A stretch of DNA of 64,000 nucleotides from DSYU01 sp963827605 (lineage in GTDB: Bacteria > Chloroflexota > Anaerolineae > Anaerolineales > Anaerolineaceae). The stretch spans positions 2,046,001 to 2,110,000 of the forward strand of contig CAWHBK010000001.1 in NCBI GenBank assembly GCA_963827605.1. The letters run 5' to 3'. The position numbers and the translations under genes are program-made. The notes under the pieces were generated by a model. The model was not told the origin of the DNA. It did no database searches and saw only the letters and a list, made by a program, of their open reading frames with translations. Of this stretch, positions 18,694-27,098 are shown in pieces (the first letter of the stretch is position 1; each line of letters opens with the position of its first letter).

Positions 18694-18785
18694 CGAATAG
18701 GACGAATAACACGAATGTCGCGAATAAGATCTATTAAATAAACTCTCCTATTCGTGTAATTCGCCTAATTCGTGTTATTCGTGTT
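18694..18785. repeat. Inverted pair of 9-bp tandem repeats, copy 1
   Basis: Four 9-bp units (CGAATAGGA, CGAATAACA, CGAATGTCG, CGAATAAGA; 18694-18729) face four inverted units (ATTCGTGTA, ATTCGCCTA, ATTCGTGTT, ATTCGTGTT; 18750-18785) across a 20-bp spacer. The whole can fold as a long hairpin. It lies 54 bp after the esterase stop, and its right arm contains the stop codon and last codons of the molybdopterin oxidoreductase. A second copy is at 25061. Confidence 0.8.
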
Positions 18786-20898
18786 TAAACCGCTATTTAT
18801 GGGAAACGCGCCGGGTGCTTCGGGCTGCACTTCGACACAGATGCCATGCATAATACAGGATTGGCTGGGGTAGGTAGGGGTAATGGGCGTGAGCATGTTC
18901 GCCGAGCCGGCCTGGTCGATGCCTGTTCCATCCAGTTCAACCCATACGCCTTCTGGCAGGCATACCACTCCTGGGGTGAGGTCGCTGGTCAGGCGAGCGG
19001 TGACGCGGGTGATGCCCTGATCATTGAACAGGCGCACCCAATCGCCGGTGGAGATGCGGCGGTCGGCGGCGTCCTGCGGGTGCATCTCCAGGCAGTGCGC
19101 GGCTCTTTGCTGGGCTTCCAGGATGTTGCTGCCTTGCGAGTGGGTGCGGTGGGGTGATTTCGGGGTAATCAGGCGCAGCGGGTAGCGCAAGTCTTGCGCG
19201 GGCTGTCGCCAGGTGGGGATGGCTGGAAAGCCGGTTTCCTGCCGGTAGCGCTGGCTGGCGATTTCCACCTTGCCGGAAGGGGTGCTGAGCGGGAAGCGGG
19301 CTGGGTCGGCGGCAAAATCCGCCAGCCCGAACTCGCTCCTGGTCCGCCGCCCGGTAGATACCGGTTTGCCGGAAGGCGGAAGGGTCCGGGATTTCAGACT
19401 GGTCGATAAAATGCTGCACCCAGTCCGCCTCGCTGCGGCCTTCTGAAAATTCCTGACCGAAGCCCAGGCAGCCGGCCAGGTCGCACAGGGCCTCGTAATC
19501 GCTGCGTGCCTGCCCTCGGGGAGCGAGCACTCGGGGTTTATACAGCAGGTAGTTGCCGTGCCAGGGCACGCCGATGTCCTCTTTTTCGAGGGCTGTGGCG
19601 GCAGGGAAGATCACATCGCAGTAGCGTGCGGTGGGGGTCATGAAAATTTCGTGGGAGACGACAAAATCGATTTTATCCAGCGCGGCAATACTTTTACGGA
19701 TATCGCTGCCCTGGTTGACCAGGTTGCCGCCCAGGTTGTAGATGGCGTGAATATCGCTGGGATAACCGCCGGCCTGCCCGTGCAAGATGGCTTCGGGCCA
19801 GCACGCGACGGGCACCTCGGGCAGACCGGGAAGCTCGAGCCATGACAGGTGACCAACCCTGGGGTTTGGCAGCAGATTATTCATCGCGCCGGTTGAGCCG
19901 CCGCGCATGCCAAAATTGCCGGTGGCGATTTGCAGCGCCATCGCCAGGCGGTAAGGCTCCTCACCGGCAAACACGCGCTGGATCGAATAACCGGGGAAGA
20001 GCATCACCGGTTTCGCTGCCGCATACGCGCGGGCGAAGCGGAGGATCTCCTCTTCCGCGACGCCGCAGATGGGCGCGGCCCATTGTGGAGAACAGCCTTC
20101 CGCCAAGACGTACCCTTCGAGCTGGTCGAAGCCGGTGCTGTGGGCTTTGATAAAAGCCCGGTCGGCAAGGTTTTCGGTCAGCAGCACGTGCAGCACAGCC
20201 AGCATCAGCGCGGCATCCGTGCCGGGGCGGCAGGGTATCCACCAGGTGGCGGTGTGGCGGACGGTTGCCGAGCGCCGCGGGTCGATGACAACGATCTGCG
20301 CACCGCGTTTTTTGGCCTCAACCAGGCGCAGGGGCACCTCGGCGCCCTGGCGGGTTTCGAGCACATTCGCGCCCCACAGGATGATCATCTCGGAGGACTG
20401 CATGGTGGCGGCGTCCCAGCCGGAAACATTCCACTGGTCGCCCAGCAGGTAGGGCAGGACGAAACGGGACGCGCCGTTACTGTAGCTGCCGGTGGCATGG
20501 GTACAACCGCCAAACAGGTGCAGAAAGCGGTTCAGCAGCGCCCAGGTGGCGTGCAGCGCGCTGGTGGTTCCGGCGCTGCCCCGGTTGAGCACGGCAGTCG
20601 GGCCGTATTTGGCGCGCACCTCACCCAGTCTTTCGGCGGTGATATGCAAGGCTTCATCCCAGCTGGTTTCGCGGAACTGCGCGGAGCCGCGCGGGCCGAC
20701 CCGTACCAGGGGGTGCAGCAAGCGGTCAGGAGCGTAGGTTTCGAGGGGCAGTTGAAAACCGCGCGAGCAGCCTTTGAGGGTTTTGCCGCCGGCCGGGTTA
20801 TTGACGATGCGGGTTACCCGGCCCTGTTCGACGTTCGCGAGCAGCGGGCAGGCGTTTCCGCCACAGTCTTTGCCGCAGAAGGTGGGAAGAGTAAGCAT
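18765..20898 (-). CDS. Molybdopterin oxidoreductase (DMSO-reductase family), frameshifted
   Basis: About 710 codons in two frames. The N-terminus has a Cys cluster for [4Fe-4S] (FCGKDCGGNACPLLA, then LKGCSRG). The centre carries the bis-molybdopterin-binding domains (IILWGANVLETRQG, QIVVIDPRRSATV, YNLGGNLVNQGSD). After a one-base shift near 19330-19345 the C-terminal molybdopterin-dinucleotide-binding domain continues in another frame (EFGLADFAADPARFPLSTPS, then ISTGDWVRLFNDQGITRVTA). No electron-transfer subunit is adjacent; the substrate is unknown. The last residues (NTNNTN) are encoded by the 9-bp repeat. Either a sequencing indel or a recent pseudogene. Confidence 0.85.
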
Positions 20899-20923
20899 AC
20901 GGTTATTCTCATCGAGAAAAAGA

Positions 20924-21127
20924 ATGGTTTTTTGTAGAGAAGAATTTTATCGCGGATTACACGGATTTTTAAAGATTGACCTGCCGCCTGTTTCGTTTGG
21001 GAACTGCGACCCGGATGCCGCGCTGCCGTATCTAAAGGACATTGCGGGACGGTTTTTGAAATTGAACCCGGGCGAGGTGCTGGAGCTGCCAGTGAAAAGA
21101 GAAGGGGGCGCTTTCGCGCTCGGGTGA
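20924..21127 (+). CDS. Possible small or remnant gene
   Basis: A 67-codon frame starts inside a repeat-like stretch (CGCGGATTACACGGATTT) but continues with plausible protein sequence (FGNCDPDAALPYLKDIAGRF, then LNPGEVLELPVKREGG). The second half vaguely recalls TusA-like small proteins. There is no convincing ribosome site, so it may be the tail of a decayed gene. Low confidence. Confidence 0.22.
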   Translation: MVFCREEFYRGLHGFLKIDLPPVSFGNCDPDAALPYLKDIAGRFLKLNPGEVLELPVKREGGAFALG

Positions 21128-22066
21128 TTAATGGTGAGCGTGGGCAGTGGCGATTGCCGTCTTCAGGTTATCCCAGGGTGTATCGCTGGGAACGGTGCAG
21201 TCGGCGCCGAGGATGAAGCGCTCAGGGGCCTCGCTCAGAACGGATTGCGTGGTCTGGGCCACCTCAGCCGGGGTGCCGGTGGCGAGCACGCCTTTACGGT
21301 TGAGCCCGCCCATATACGGGCGGGCGAACATGCGCGCAACCTCGCGCGGGCTTATTTCGCCGGTAGTCAGCTCGATGGGCGCATTCACCACGTGCCCCGG
21401 GTAGTCGCGGAAGGGGGAGAGATCGCTGTAGGGACGCTGGTAATCGCACACATGCAGGATATTGAAGATGCAGGAGCGGTTGATCTCATCCATTAACGCC
21501 AGGTCGTAAGGGCGCACGCACTCATTAAAAAGGGTTAGGTCGGGGAAGCGGCCGCTCTCGCCGCCCTGGGTGGAAGTGTAAAATCCGTCCAGGCCCAGGC
21601 GGGTGGCTGCTTTTACGAACTGCAGCAGGCTCTCGGTGATGATTTCCATCCCACGCTTGACCGCTTGAGGATTTTCCTGGATGTGGCGGGTGATGATCGC
21701 GTCGCTGGTGGTATGCCCGGCGCACATGAAGGGTGAATAAAGGGTGAGGATCACCAGGGCTTCGGACTTGGCCGCTTTTACCAGGCCTTCCACAACCCGC
21801 AGCGGCTCTTCGTAGAAGTCCAGTTTGTAGAAAGGCATGTTGGCCCAATCTTCGGGCTGCTGGATGGCAGGAATGCGCGGGAAGCCCCGCTCGTATTGGA
21901 TCTTGACGAAATCCATCCCAGTGTAACGGAAGTATTCAAGGTGTTTATCAACGGCGGCTTGCCCGCGATGGTAGACTGGATCAAAATGCAGGAAAAAAGC
22001 TGCTGGAGTATAATCCGGCTTCTGGCTTGTATTTAAGAGGCTTAACACCGCTTCACGTTTATTCAT
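21128..22066 (-). CDS. Uroporphyrinogen decarboxylase-family protein
   Basis: About 312 residues from ATG 22066; upstream in-frame sequence is intergenic repeat and was excluded. MNKREAVLSLLNTSQKPDYTP, the TYSPFMCAGH region, GLDGFYTSTQGG and the C-terminal FILGADCTVPSDTPWDNLK fit the URO-D superfamily branch that includes cobalamin-dependent methyltransferases (MtaA/CmuA-like) rather than true HemE. Cys and His in the last motif may bind zinc. The substrate is probably a methylated or carboxylated compound, unknown here. Confidence 0.85.
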   Translation of the reverse strand: MNKREAVLSLLNTSQKPDYTPAAFFLHFDPVYHRGQAAVDKHLEYFRYTGMDFVKIQYERGFPRIPAIQQPEDWANMPFYKLDFYEEPLRVVEGLVKAAKSEALVILTLYSPFMCAGHTTSDAIITRHIQENPQAVKRGMEIITESLLQFVKAATRLGLDGFYTSTQGGESGRFPDLTLFNECVRPYDLALMDEINRSCIFNILHVCDYQRPYSDLSPFRDYPGHVVNAPIELTTGEISPREVARMFARPYMGGLNRKGVLATGTPAEVAQTTQSVLSEAPERFILGADCTVPSDTPWDNLKTAIATAHAHH

Positions 22067-22082
22067 GGCCTTTTCCCTCGTA

Positions 22083-22190
22083 TAATTGGCATAGTTGACG
22101 GTCAACAGAAGAAAAAAGATTTGTTTTGCTGACTGTCCAATTGATTGTAGCTTAATTACGGTTGACTGTTCACTGTGAACGATCAACTTC
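22083..22190. repeat. GTTGAC palindromes upstream of the LacI-like gene
   Basis: Perfect palindrome GTTGAC-G-GTCAAC at 22094-22106. A second compound palindrome at 22161-22187 opens GTTGA, closes TCAAC and has TTCAC-T-GTGAA inside. They sit between the divergent URO-D and LacI-like genes and could be operators or a dispersed intergenic repeat. Confidence 0.45.
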
Positions 22191-22205
22191 TTCACGGAGT
22201 AATAT

Positions 22206-23036
22206 ATGCCTTTCCCGGGTCGTTCACAGATGACAGACATTGTAGGCATGTTTCTCGGTTACTTGCCCGGGCCGTTGGAGCCATTCGCAAGCCTGATGAT
22301 GGCTGGAATGTTGGCTCGCCTGCACCATTACCACAAGAATTTATTGGTTTTTGGCCGTTCCTTTTACCCATCTGACGAGGCACTGTATGATGCGCTGGTC
22401 AACAGCCCGATTGATGGACTGATGCTCATTCCTTCTACCCTGGAGATCAACCAGCGTCTGGTCCAATCCGGGCTGCCATTGGTGGCAGTAGCCGACCGCG
22501 CGCCGGGCCTCGTTTCGGTGGTAGTGGATAACGAGACCGGGGCCTTTATGCTGGCCGAACATCTATCTTTGCGCGGTCACCGGCATGTGCTGTACCGCAA
22601 AGACCGGTATAGCCATGAGTCGGCGGTGCTCCGCTATATGGCTTTTGAGAAGGCGGCCCAATATCTGGGAATGGAACTAATCGCCACCCTGCCGGGCGAG
22701 CAATCGCCCAACCTGAGCCCCGAGGAAGAAGGGTATTTGCTGGCTCCGCCCGGGCGAAGGCCCACGGCAGTGGTAGCCTGGGGGGATGCTTACGCCTACC
22801 CGGTGCTAAAGTTCTGCCGGGCGCATGGGATCAGCGTCCCGAAAGATATTGCCGTGGCCGGCTTTGATGGCATTCAGTATCCCATTGAGCCGGTATGCCG
22901 GCTGACGACGATCCAGGCGCCCTGGATACGGGTAGCCGATATGGCGGTGGATCTCCTGATTCGCCAGATTCGTGGGGAAGAAGTCCCGCGAGAAACCGTG
23001 CTGCCGGTCGATCTATTCATTGGAGATACAACATGA
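22206..23036 (+). CDS. LacI-type ligand-binding protein lacking the HTH domain
   Basis: This 276-residue protein aligns by eye with the periplasmic-binding-like sensor domain of LacI/GalR regulators: SPIDGLMLIP near 62, LVAVADRAPGLVSVVVDNE, HLSLRGHRHVLY and, near the end, IAVAGFDGIQYPIEPVCRLTT. The usual 55-60 residue N-terminal helix-turn-helix is absent; the ATG with GGAG directly starts the sensor, and no HTH is encoded upstream. It may bind a sugar without binding DNA or act through a partner. Its TGA overlaps the next ATG (ATGA). Confidence 0.75.
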   Translation: MPFPGRSQMTDIVGMFLGYLPGPLEPFASLMMAGMLARLHHYHKNLLVFGRSFYPSDEALYDALVNSPIDGLMLIPSTLEINQRLVQSGLPLVAVADRAPGLVSVVVDNETGAFMLAEHLSLRGHRHVLYRKDRYSHESAVLRYMAFEKAAQYLGMELIATLPGEQSPNLSPEEEGYLLAPPGRRPTAVVAWGDAYAYPVLKFCRAHGISVPKDIAVAGFDGIQYPIEPVCRLTTIQAPWIRVADMAVDLLIRQIRGEEVPRETVLPVDLFIGDTT

Positions 23037-23728
23037 GTTTTCAATTACCACCCTATTGGCAGCAAAGGCCGGGGTACCCAATAGACGAAGATCTGCGGAA
23101 AGCATTTGATCATCTTTTGACAAAGGCTCAGACACAAGGAGCGGAGGTTCCTATTGAATACCCGCTGGATGCGCCGAAGTGGTCGTTCCTCTGTTACGCC
23201 GCGGAGCAGCGCGGGCTGGCATTGCATGGGTCCACCAACCCGAATATCCGCCTGTTCGAGCCGCGCCAGCCACAGGACTTGAATGAATTTGGCGCGCAAA
23301 AGGCTGTGTATGCCGCCGCGGACGGCATCTGGCCGATGTATTTTGCTGTTGTTGACCGGGCGCGTTTCCCCACTTCACTCAACAATGCCTGCATCCGGGT
23401 TGAGGCTGCGGACGGCAGTCTGAGCCAGCCGTATTACCTGTTTTCGCTCGGGCGCCACGTTCTGAAGCAGTATCCATACTGCAGCGGGTATGTTTACTTG
23501 CTGCCGCGGGAGAGTTTCTCTGTTGAGCCGCCCATCCCATTTGGAGAAGTTACCATTCACACCGCGCAGCTTGCCAGCCCTGTCCCAGTAATGCCGCTGG
23601 CGAAACTGAAAGTGGAGCCGGGAGATTTTCCTTTCCTGACCAGCATGCTGGCACATGACGATGAGCGGCTAGAAGTTTACGCGGCGGCAATTCGCTCCGG
23701 GCTGCCCTGGCCGGGTGCGGAAAGCTGA
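23033..23728 (+). CDS. Unknown protein translationally coupled to the LacI-like sensor
   Basis: The protein has 231 residues; its ATG overlaps the preceding stop. No family was recognised with confidence. LALHGSTNPNIRLFEPR followed by EFGAQKAVYAAADGIWPMYF loosely recalls the HGS...PR...VYA pattern of small ADP-ribosyltransferase-fold proteins, which is only a suggestion. No signal peptide or membrane helix. Coupling suggests that the sensor and this protein act together. Confidence 0.6.
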   Translation: MSFQLPPYWQQRPGYPIDEDLRKAFDHLLTKAQTQGAEVPIEYPLDAPKWSFLCYAAEQRGLALHGSTNPNIRLFEPRQPQDLNEFGAQKAVYAAADGIWPMYFAVVDRARFPTSLNNACIRVEAADGSLSQPYYLFSLGRHVLKQYPYCSGYVYLLPRESFSVEPPIPFGEVTIHTAQLASPVPVMPLAKLKVEPGDFPFLTSMLAHDDERLEVYAAAIRSGLPWPGAES

Positions 23729-23768
23729 TCCGTTTTGGTAAGAGCGTTTCGCGAGATCGCTACCATCC

Positions 23769-24344
23769 TTACGATGTCTCTTTCGCCTGCCGTTCGCGGC
23801 GCAGGCGCCATTCACGGCGTAAGATCGCGTACCAGTCTTCATCGTACCAGCGGCCCTTTAACCACAGGCTTTCGATAAAATGACCTTCATGGCGCATGCC
23901 CAGGCGCTCCAGCAAGCGGGCGGAGGCCTTGTTTTCGGGGTCGCAGTTGGCGCGCACGCGGTGTATGGTCAGGTTGGTGAAGAGATATTCAAGCAGGTGG
24001 GTGGCTGCTTCGGTTGCGTACCCCTGCCCCTGGTAGGCACGCGCCAGGGTAAAGCCAATTTCAGCCTGGCGCTGGTCCTCCAAAAGAATCTGGAAGGCGC
24101 AATCGCCGATGAATTCCCGGCTGCTTTTGTTTTCAATGGCAATCTGGTACCAGCGCCCTGGAATACCGGGCTGCAAGGATTTCATCTCGGCGACGAAGCG
24201 GGCCGCCTGCTCCAGACTGTATGGCGCTTCCCAGCCTTGATAGCGTGCTATTTCAGGGTCTGAACGGTAGCTGGCAAAGATCGCTGTGTCGCGGTCTTCA
24301 AAGGTGCGCAGGAATAAGCGGGGCGTTTCGAGGATTAGAGGCAT
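23769..24344 (-). CDS. GNAT acetyltransferase (RimJ/RimL type)
   Basis: About 191 residues from ATG 24344; upstream in-frame codons were rejected because they overlap the divergent gene. ETPRLFLRTFEDRD at the start, EIGFTLARAYQGQGYATEA (acetyl-CoA pyrophosphate loop) and ANCDPENKASARLLERLGM are hallmarks of the RimJ/RimL branch. The substrate may be a protein N-terminus or a small molecule. It is divergent from the hemolysin III gene with only 23 bp between the starts. Confidence 0.85.
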   Translation of the reverse strand: MPLILETPRLFLRTFEDRDTAIFASYRSDPEIARYQGWEAPYSLEQAARFVAEMKSLQPGIPGRWYQIAIENKSSREFIGDCAFQILLEDQRQAEIGFTLARAYQGQGYATEAATHLLEYLFTNLTIHRVRANCDPENKASARLLERLGMRHEGHFIESLWLKGRWYDEDWYAILRREWRLRRERQAKETS

Positions 24345-24367
24345 AAATTGTATTTTAATACGATAAA

Positions 24368-25048
24368 ATGCAGCTATTCTTAAAAATACTGGTTGAGGGG
24401 AAACAATGGTATAAATTTCGTGATCCGGTGAGTGGGTTGACGCACCTGGCGGCTGCTGTTCTGGCATTGATTGGTTTGGTGGGGTTGTTATGGATCGGGT
24501 GGGGGGATCTTCTGAAAGAAATCTCGCTGATGGTTTATGGGATTGGCCTGGTGCTGATGTTTTCTTCCAGCGCGGTATATCATATGGTCAAAGCGGGTCC
24601 TGGGGTGACCCAATGGCTGCGCAAGCTGGACCATTCGGCTATCTATCTATTGATCGCTGGAACATACACTCCCATTTGCCTGTACTTTTTTAGCGGTTTT
24701 TGGCGCCTGGGATTACTCGCCATCGTCTGGAGCATGGCGCTGGCTGGGGTGGTGGTGAAACTGTTTATCATCCGGGCACCGCGCTGGCTTACCGCCGGCG
24801 TGTACCTGGTGATGGGCTGGCTGTCGGTAATGGCGGTCAAGGAAATCGTTACCCGTATGCCGCCTGGCGCGCTGGTCTGGTTGGTGCTCGGGGGGCTCTT
24901 TTTTACCATTGGGGCAATCATTTATATTCGAAAGTGGCCGGATTTCTACCCGGGAGTGTTTGGATTCCACGAGGTCTGGCATATCTTCGTAATCCTGGGC
25001 GCTCTCAGTCATTTTATCGTCATCGCTGCGTTTGTTGCTGGCGGATAA
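24368..25048 (+). CDS. Hemolysin III / adiponectin-receptor family membrane protein
   Basis: The protein has 226 residues and about seven membrane helices. DPVSGLTHLAAAVLALIG, SSAVYHMV, LRKLDHSAIYLLIAGTYTP and GFHEVWHIFVILGALSHF contain the conserved Ser/His/Asp/His residues of the CREST metal-dependent hydrolase fold. Bacterial members (TrhA/YqfA) affect membrane energetics. No ribosome site is seen before the ATG, which may be leaderless. It is followed 13 bp later by a 9-bp-repeat element. Confidence 0.9.
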   Translation: MQLFLKILVEGKQWYKFRDPVSGLTHLAAAVLALIGLVGLLWIGWGDLLKEISLMVYGIGLVLMFSSSAVYHMVKAGPGVTQWLRKLDHSAIYLLIAGTYTPICLYFFSGFWRLGLLAIVWSMALAGVVVKLFIIRAPRWLTAGVYLVMGWLSVMAVKEIVTRMPPGALVWLVLGGLFFTIGAIIYIRKWPDFYPGVFGFHEVWHIFVILGALSHFIVIAAFVAGG

Positions 25049-25060
25049 CGTCTGTTATCA

Positions 25061-25150
25061 CGAATAACACGAATGAAACGAATGTCTCAAATGTTCTTCT
25101 AAAAACCTTCTTATTCGTATCATTCGTTCCATTCGTAAAATTCGTGTTAT
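25061..25150. repeat. Inverted pair of 9-bp tandem repeats, copy 2
   Basis: Units CGAATAACA, CGAATGAAA, CGAATGTCT, CAAATGTTC (25061-25096) face inverted units TATTCGTAT, CATTCGTTC, CATTCGTAA, AATTCGTGT (25112-25147) across 15 bp. The architecture is that of the element at 18694, again just after a stop codon, but the unit sequences have drifted. Confidence 0.8.
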
Positions 25151-25193
25151 ATCCCATATTCGAAAGCACACAGCATTCTTTTGGAAGGTGCCT

Positions 25194-25766
25194 ATGAAAA
25201 TGCAAGCGACCCTTTACGTTCAGACGCGCCAGGAATGGCGGGACTGGTTGGCACAGCATTATCAAACGGATAGCGAAGTGTGGCTGGTCTTTTATAAAGC
25301 GCACACCGGGCAGCCGTGCATCCCCTATGAGGATTCGGTAGAAGAAGCGCTTTGTTTTGGTTGGATCGACAGCCTGATCCAAAAAATAGACGAACAGTGT
25401 TACGGGCGGAAATTTACGCCGCGTACCAATACGGCCAAATGGTCGGATCTGAACAAGCGCCGGGTGGCGAAGCTGATCCGCGAAGGCCGCATGACCGAGG
25501 CTGGATTGGCGAAGATTGGGGACAGCTCAACGTTGAGCGAAGAGGCACCGGTTCAAAAGCTAAAAGAGCTGGTTATTCCGCCCTATGTGGAGCAGGTTTT
25601 GAAGGAGCATCCCCAGGCCTGGGAGAACTTCTGCAAAATGGCGCTCTCGTACCGGCGGATCTACATCGGCTGGATTACCGATGCCAAGAAGCAGGAAACC
25701 ATCGACCGGCGGTTGAAGGAAGCCATCCAGCGCCTGGAGCAAAACCTGCCGCTGGGTATGAAGTAA
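25194..25766 (+). CDS. YdeI/OmpD-associated family protein
   Basis: The protein has 190 residues from ATG 25194, chosen because GGAAGG lies 7 nt upstream. TYEDSVEEALCFGWIDS-like sequence (PYEDSVEEALCFGWIDSLI), FTPRTNTAKWSDLNKRRV and the C-terminal AKKQETIDRRLKEAIQRL are diagnostic of the YdeI/OmpD-associated (bacteriocin-protection) family. The biochemical function is poorly defined. Cytoplasmic, single gene. Confidence 0.85.
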   Translation: MKMQATLYVQTRQEWRDWLAQHYQTDSEVWLVFYKAHTGQPCIPYEDSVEEALCFGWIDSLIQKIDEQCYGRKFTPRTNTAKWSDLNKRRVAKLIREGRMTEAGLAKIGDSSTLSEEAPVQKLKELVIPPYVEQVLKEHPQAWENFCKMALSYRRIYIGWITDAKKQETIDRRLKEAIQRLEQNLPLGMK

Positions 25767-25866
25767 GTGCGACTTTTTTCTTGTCCATTTCGGCAATTTG
25801 TGTTAAAAACCGAATAGAACCCTGGTAAGCGAAATTTCAATATTTATTTTCATGGAGAAGGCGTAG

Positions 25867-27054
25867 ATGAAAATCACCGATCTCAAATGCACGGTTTTGG
25901 GGCAGAACCCGGTGGTGCGCATCACCACCGATGCGGGTATCAGCGGGTATGGAGAGGTTGAATCGACCAAGCCGTATCTAAAGCCGCATATCCTGTTTTA
26001 CCGTCAGTATATCCTGGGTGAGGACCCAACGGACGTTGAGCGGGTAATGATGAAAATCCGCCGGATGGGCAGCTTTAAACCATGGGGCAGCGCGGTCAGC
26101 GCGATCGAGATGGCTTTGTGGGATATTGCCGGAAAGGCAGCCGGCGTTCCAGTGTACAAGCTGTTAGGCGGCAAAGTCCGCGATAAAGTGCGAGTCTATA
26201 ATGGCGGGGTGCGCTATCCCATGACCGGCTACTCGCCGCAAGATTACGCGGAAAACATGCTGAAGATGAAGCAAGCCCCGGAGGGGTTCAGCATTATCAA
26301 ACAGGCGGTTGGGTTCCACAGCGCCATGGTAGGCCAGGTGCCGAATTTCTTTTATGGCGACCTGCAGCACGGCGCTCCGCATGGCAACCGCGGGCTGATG
26401 ACCGAACGCGGGCTAAAACACGTGATTGCCTGTGTGGAGGCCATGAAAGACGTTCTGGGCGACGAGATTGGCCTGGCGCTGGACTGCGGGCCAGGTTGGA
26501 TGGTGCCGGATGCGATCCGGCTGGCCAAAGCGCTGGAACCGCTCAACATAATGTGGCTCGAAGACCTGATTACCGGCGATTATATGCCCTACGTGCTGGC
26601 GGATGTATACCGCGAGGTGACCTGCGCCTCCTCAACCCCGATCCATACCGGCGAGCAGATCTACCTGCGCCAGAATTTCAAAGAGCTGATCGAGAAACAC
26701 GCAGTGAACATTATCGGCCCCGACCCGGCGGATGTGGGCGGGATCGCCGAGTTGAAGTGGGTGGCGGAATACGCCGACCTGCATGGCATCCTCATGGCCC
26801 CGCATGGGGTATTCGACGGGGTGTTTGGCCTGGCCGCGCTGGTGCAGGTCGCGGCGACCATGCCGCAAAACTATATCGCCTTTGAATACCCGGTGGCAAG
26901 GCCGGAATGGTGGTACGACATCGTCGAGGGGCTGCCCAACCCAATCGTCAAGGACGGCTTTATCGAAGTCTGGGACCGGCCGGGGCTGGGCGTGGAGTTC
27001 AAAGAATCCGCCCGCGAATACCTGTCGGAGGGAGAAGAAGACTTCTTTGATTAA
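25867..27054 (+). CDS. Enolase-superfamily dehydratase (mandelate racemase type)
   Basis: The protein has 395 residues with ribosome site GGAGAAGGCG. ALWDIAGKAAGVPVYKLLGGK ends the N-terminal capping domain. The barrel has metal ligands Asp in LALDCGPGW, Glu in WLEDLITGDY and Glu in HTGEQIYL. It should abstract the proton alpha to a carboxylate, as in sugar-acid dehydration. It is distinct in sequence from the second member at 28063; the sugar acid is unknown. Confidence 0.88.
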   Translation: MKITDLKCTVLGQNPVVRITTDAGISGYGEVESTKPYLKPHILFYRQYILGEDPTDVERVMMKIRRMGSFKPWGSAVSAIEMALWDIAGKAAGVPVYKLLGGKVRDKVRVYNGGVRYPMTGYSPQDYAENMLKMKQAPEGFSIIKQAVGFHSAMVGQVPNFFYGDLQHGAPHGNRGLMTERGLKHVIACVEAMKDVLGDEIGLALDCGPGWMVPDAIRLAKALEPLNIMWLEDLITGDYMPYVLADVYREVTCASSTPIHTGEQIYLRQNFKELIEKHAVNIIGPDPADVGGIAELKWVAEYADLHGILMAPHGVFDGVFGLAALVQVAATMPQNYIAFEYPVARPEWWYDIVEGLPNPIVKDGFIEVWDRPGLGVEFKESAREYLSEGEEDFFD

Positions 27055-27062
27055 ATAAAACT

Positions 27063-27098
27063 CAGCGAGCAGTGACCTGCACAGGTCACTGCTCGCTG
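27063..27098. terminator. Hairpin terminator between convergent genes
   Basis: A 17-bp perfect stem (27063-27079 with 27082-27098). On the minus strand it is followed by GAGTTTTATTT, a usable U-tract, so it probably ends the antirepressor-like gene, whose last codons lie inside the stem. Confidence 0.7.

Noticed and set aside
18694..18785. CRISPR array
   Set aside because: Units are only 9 bp, directly abutting, and inverted between arms, with no spacers or cas genes.
19930..20937. 335-codon open frame antisense to the molybdopterin oxidoreductase
   Set aside because: Shadow frame; the opposite strand has clear catalytic motifs.
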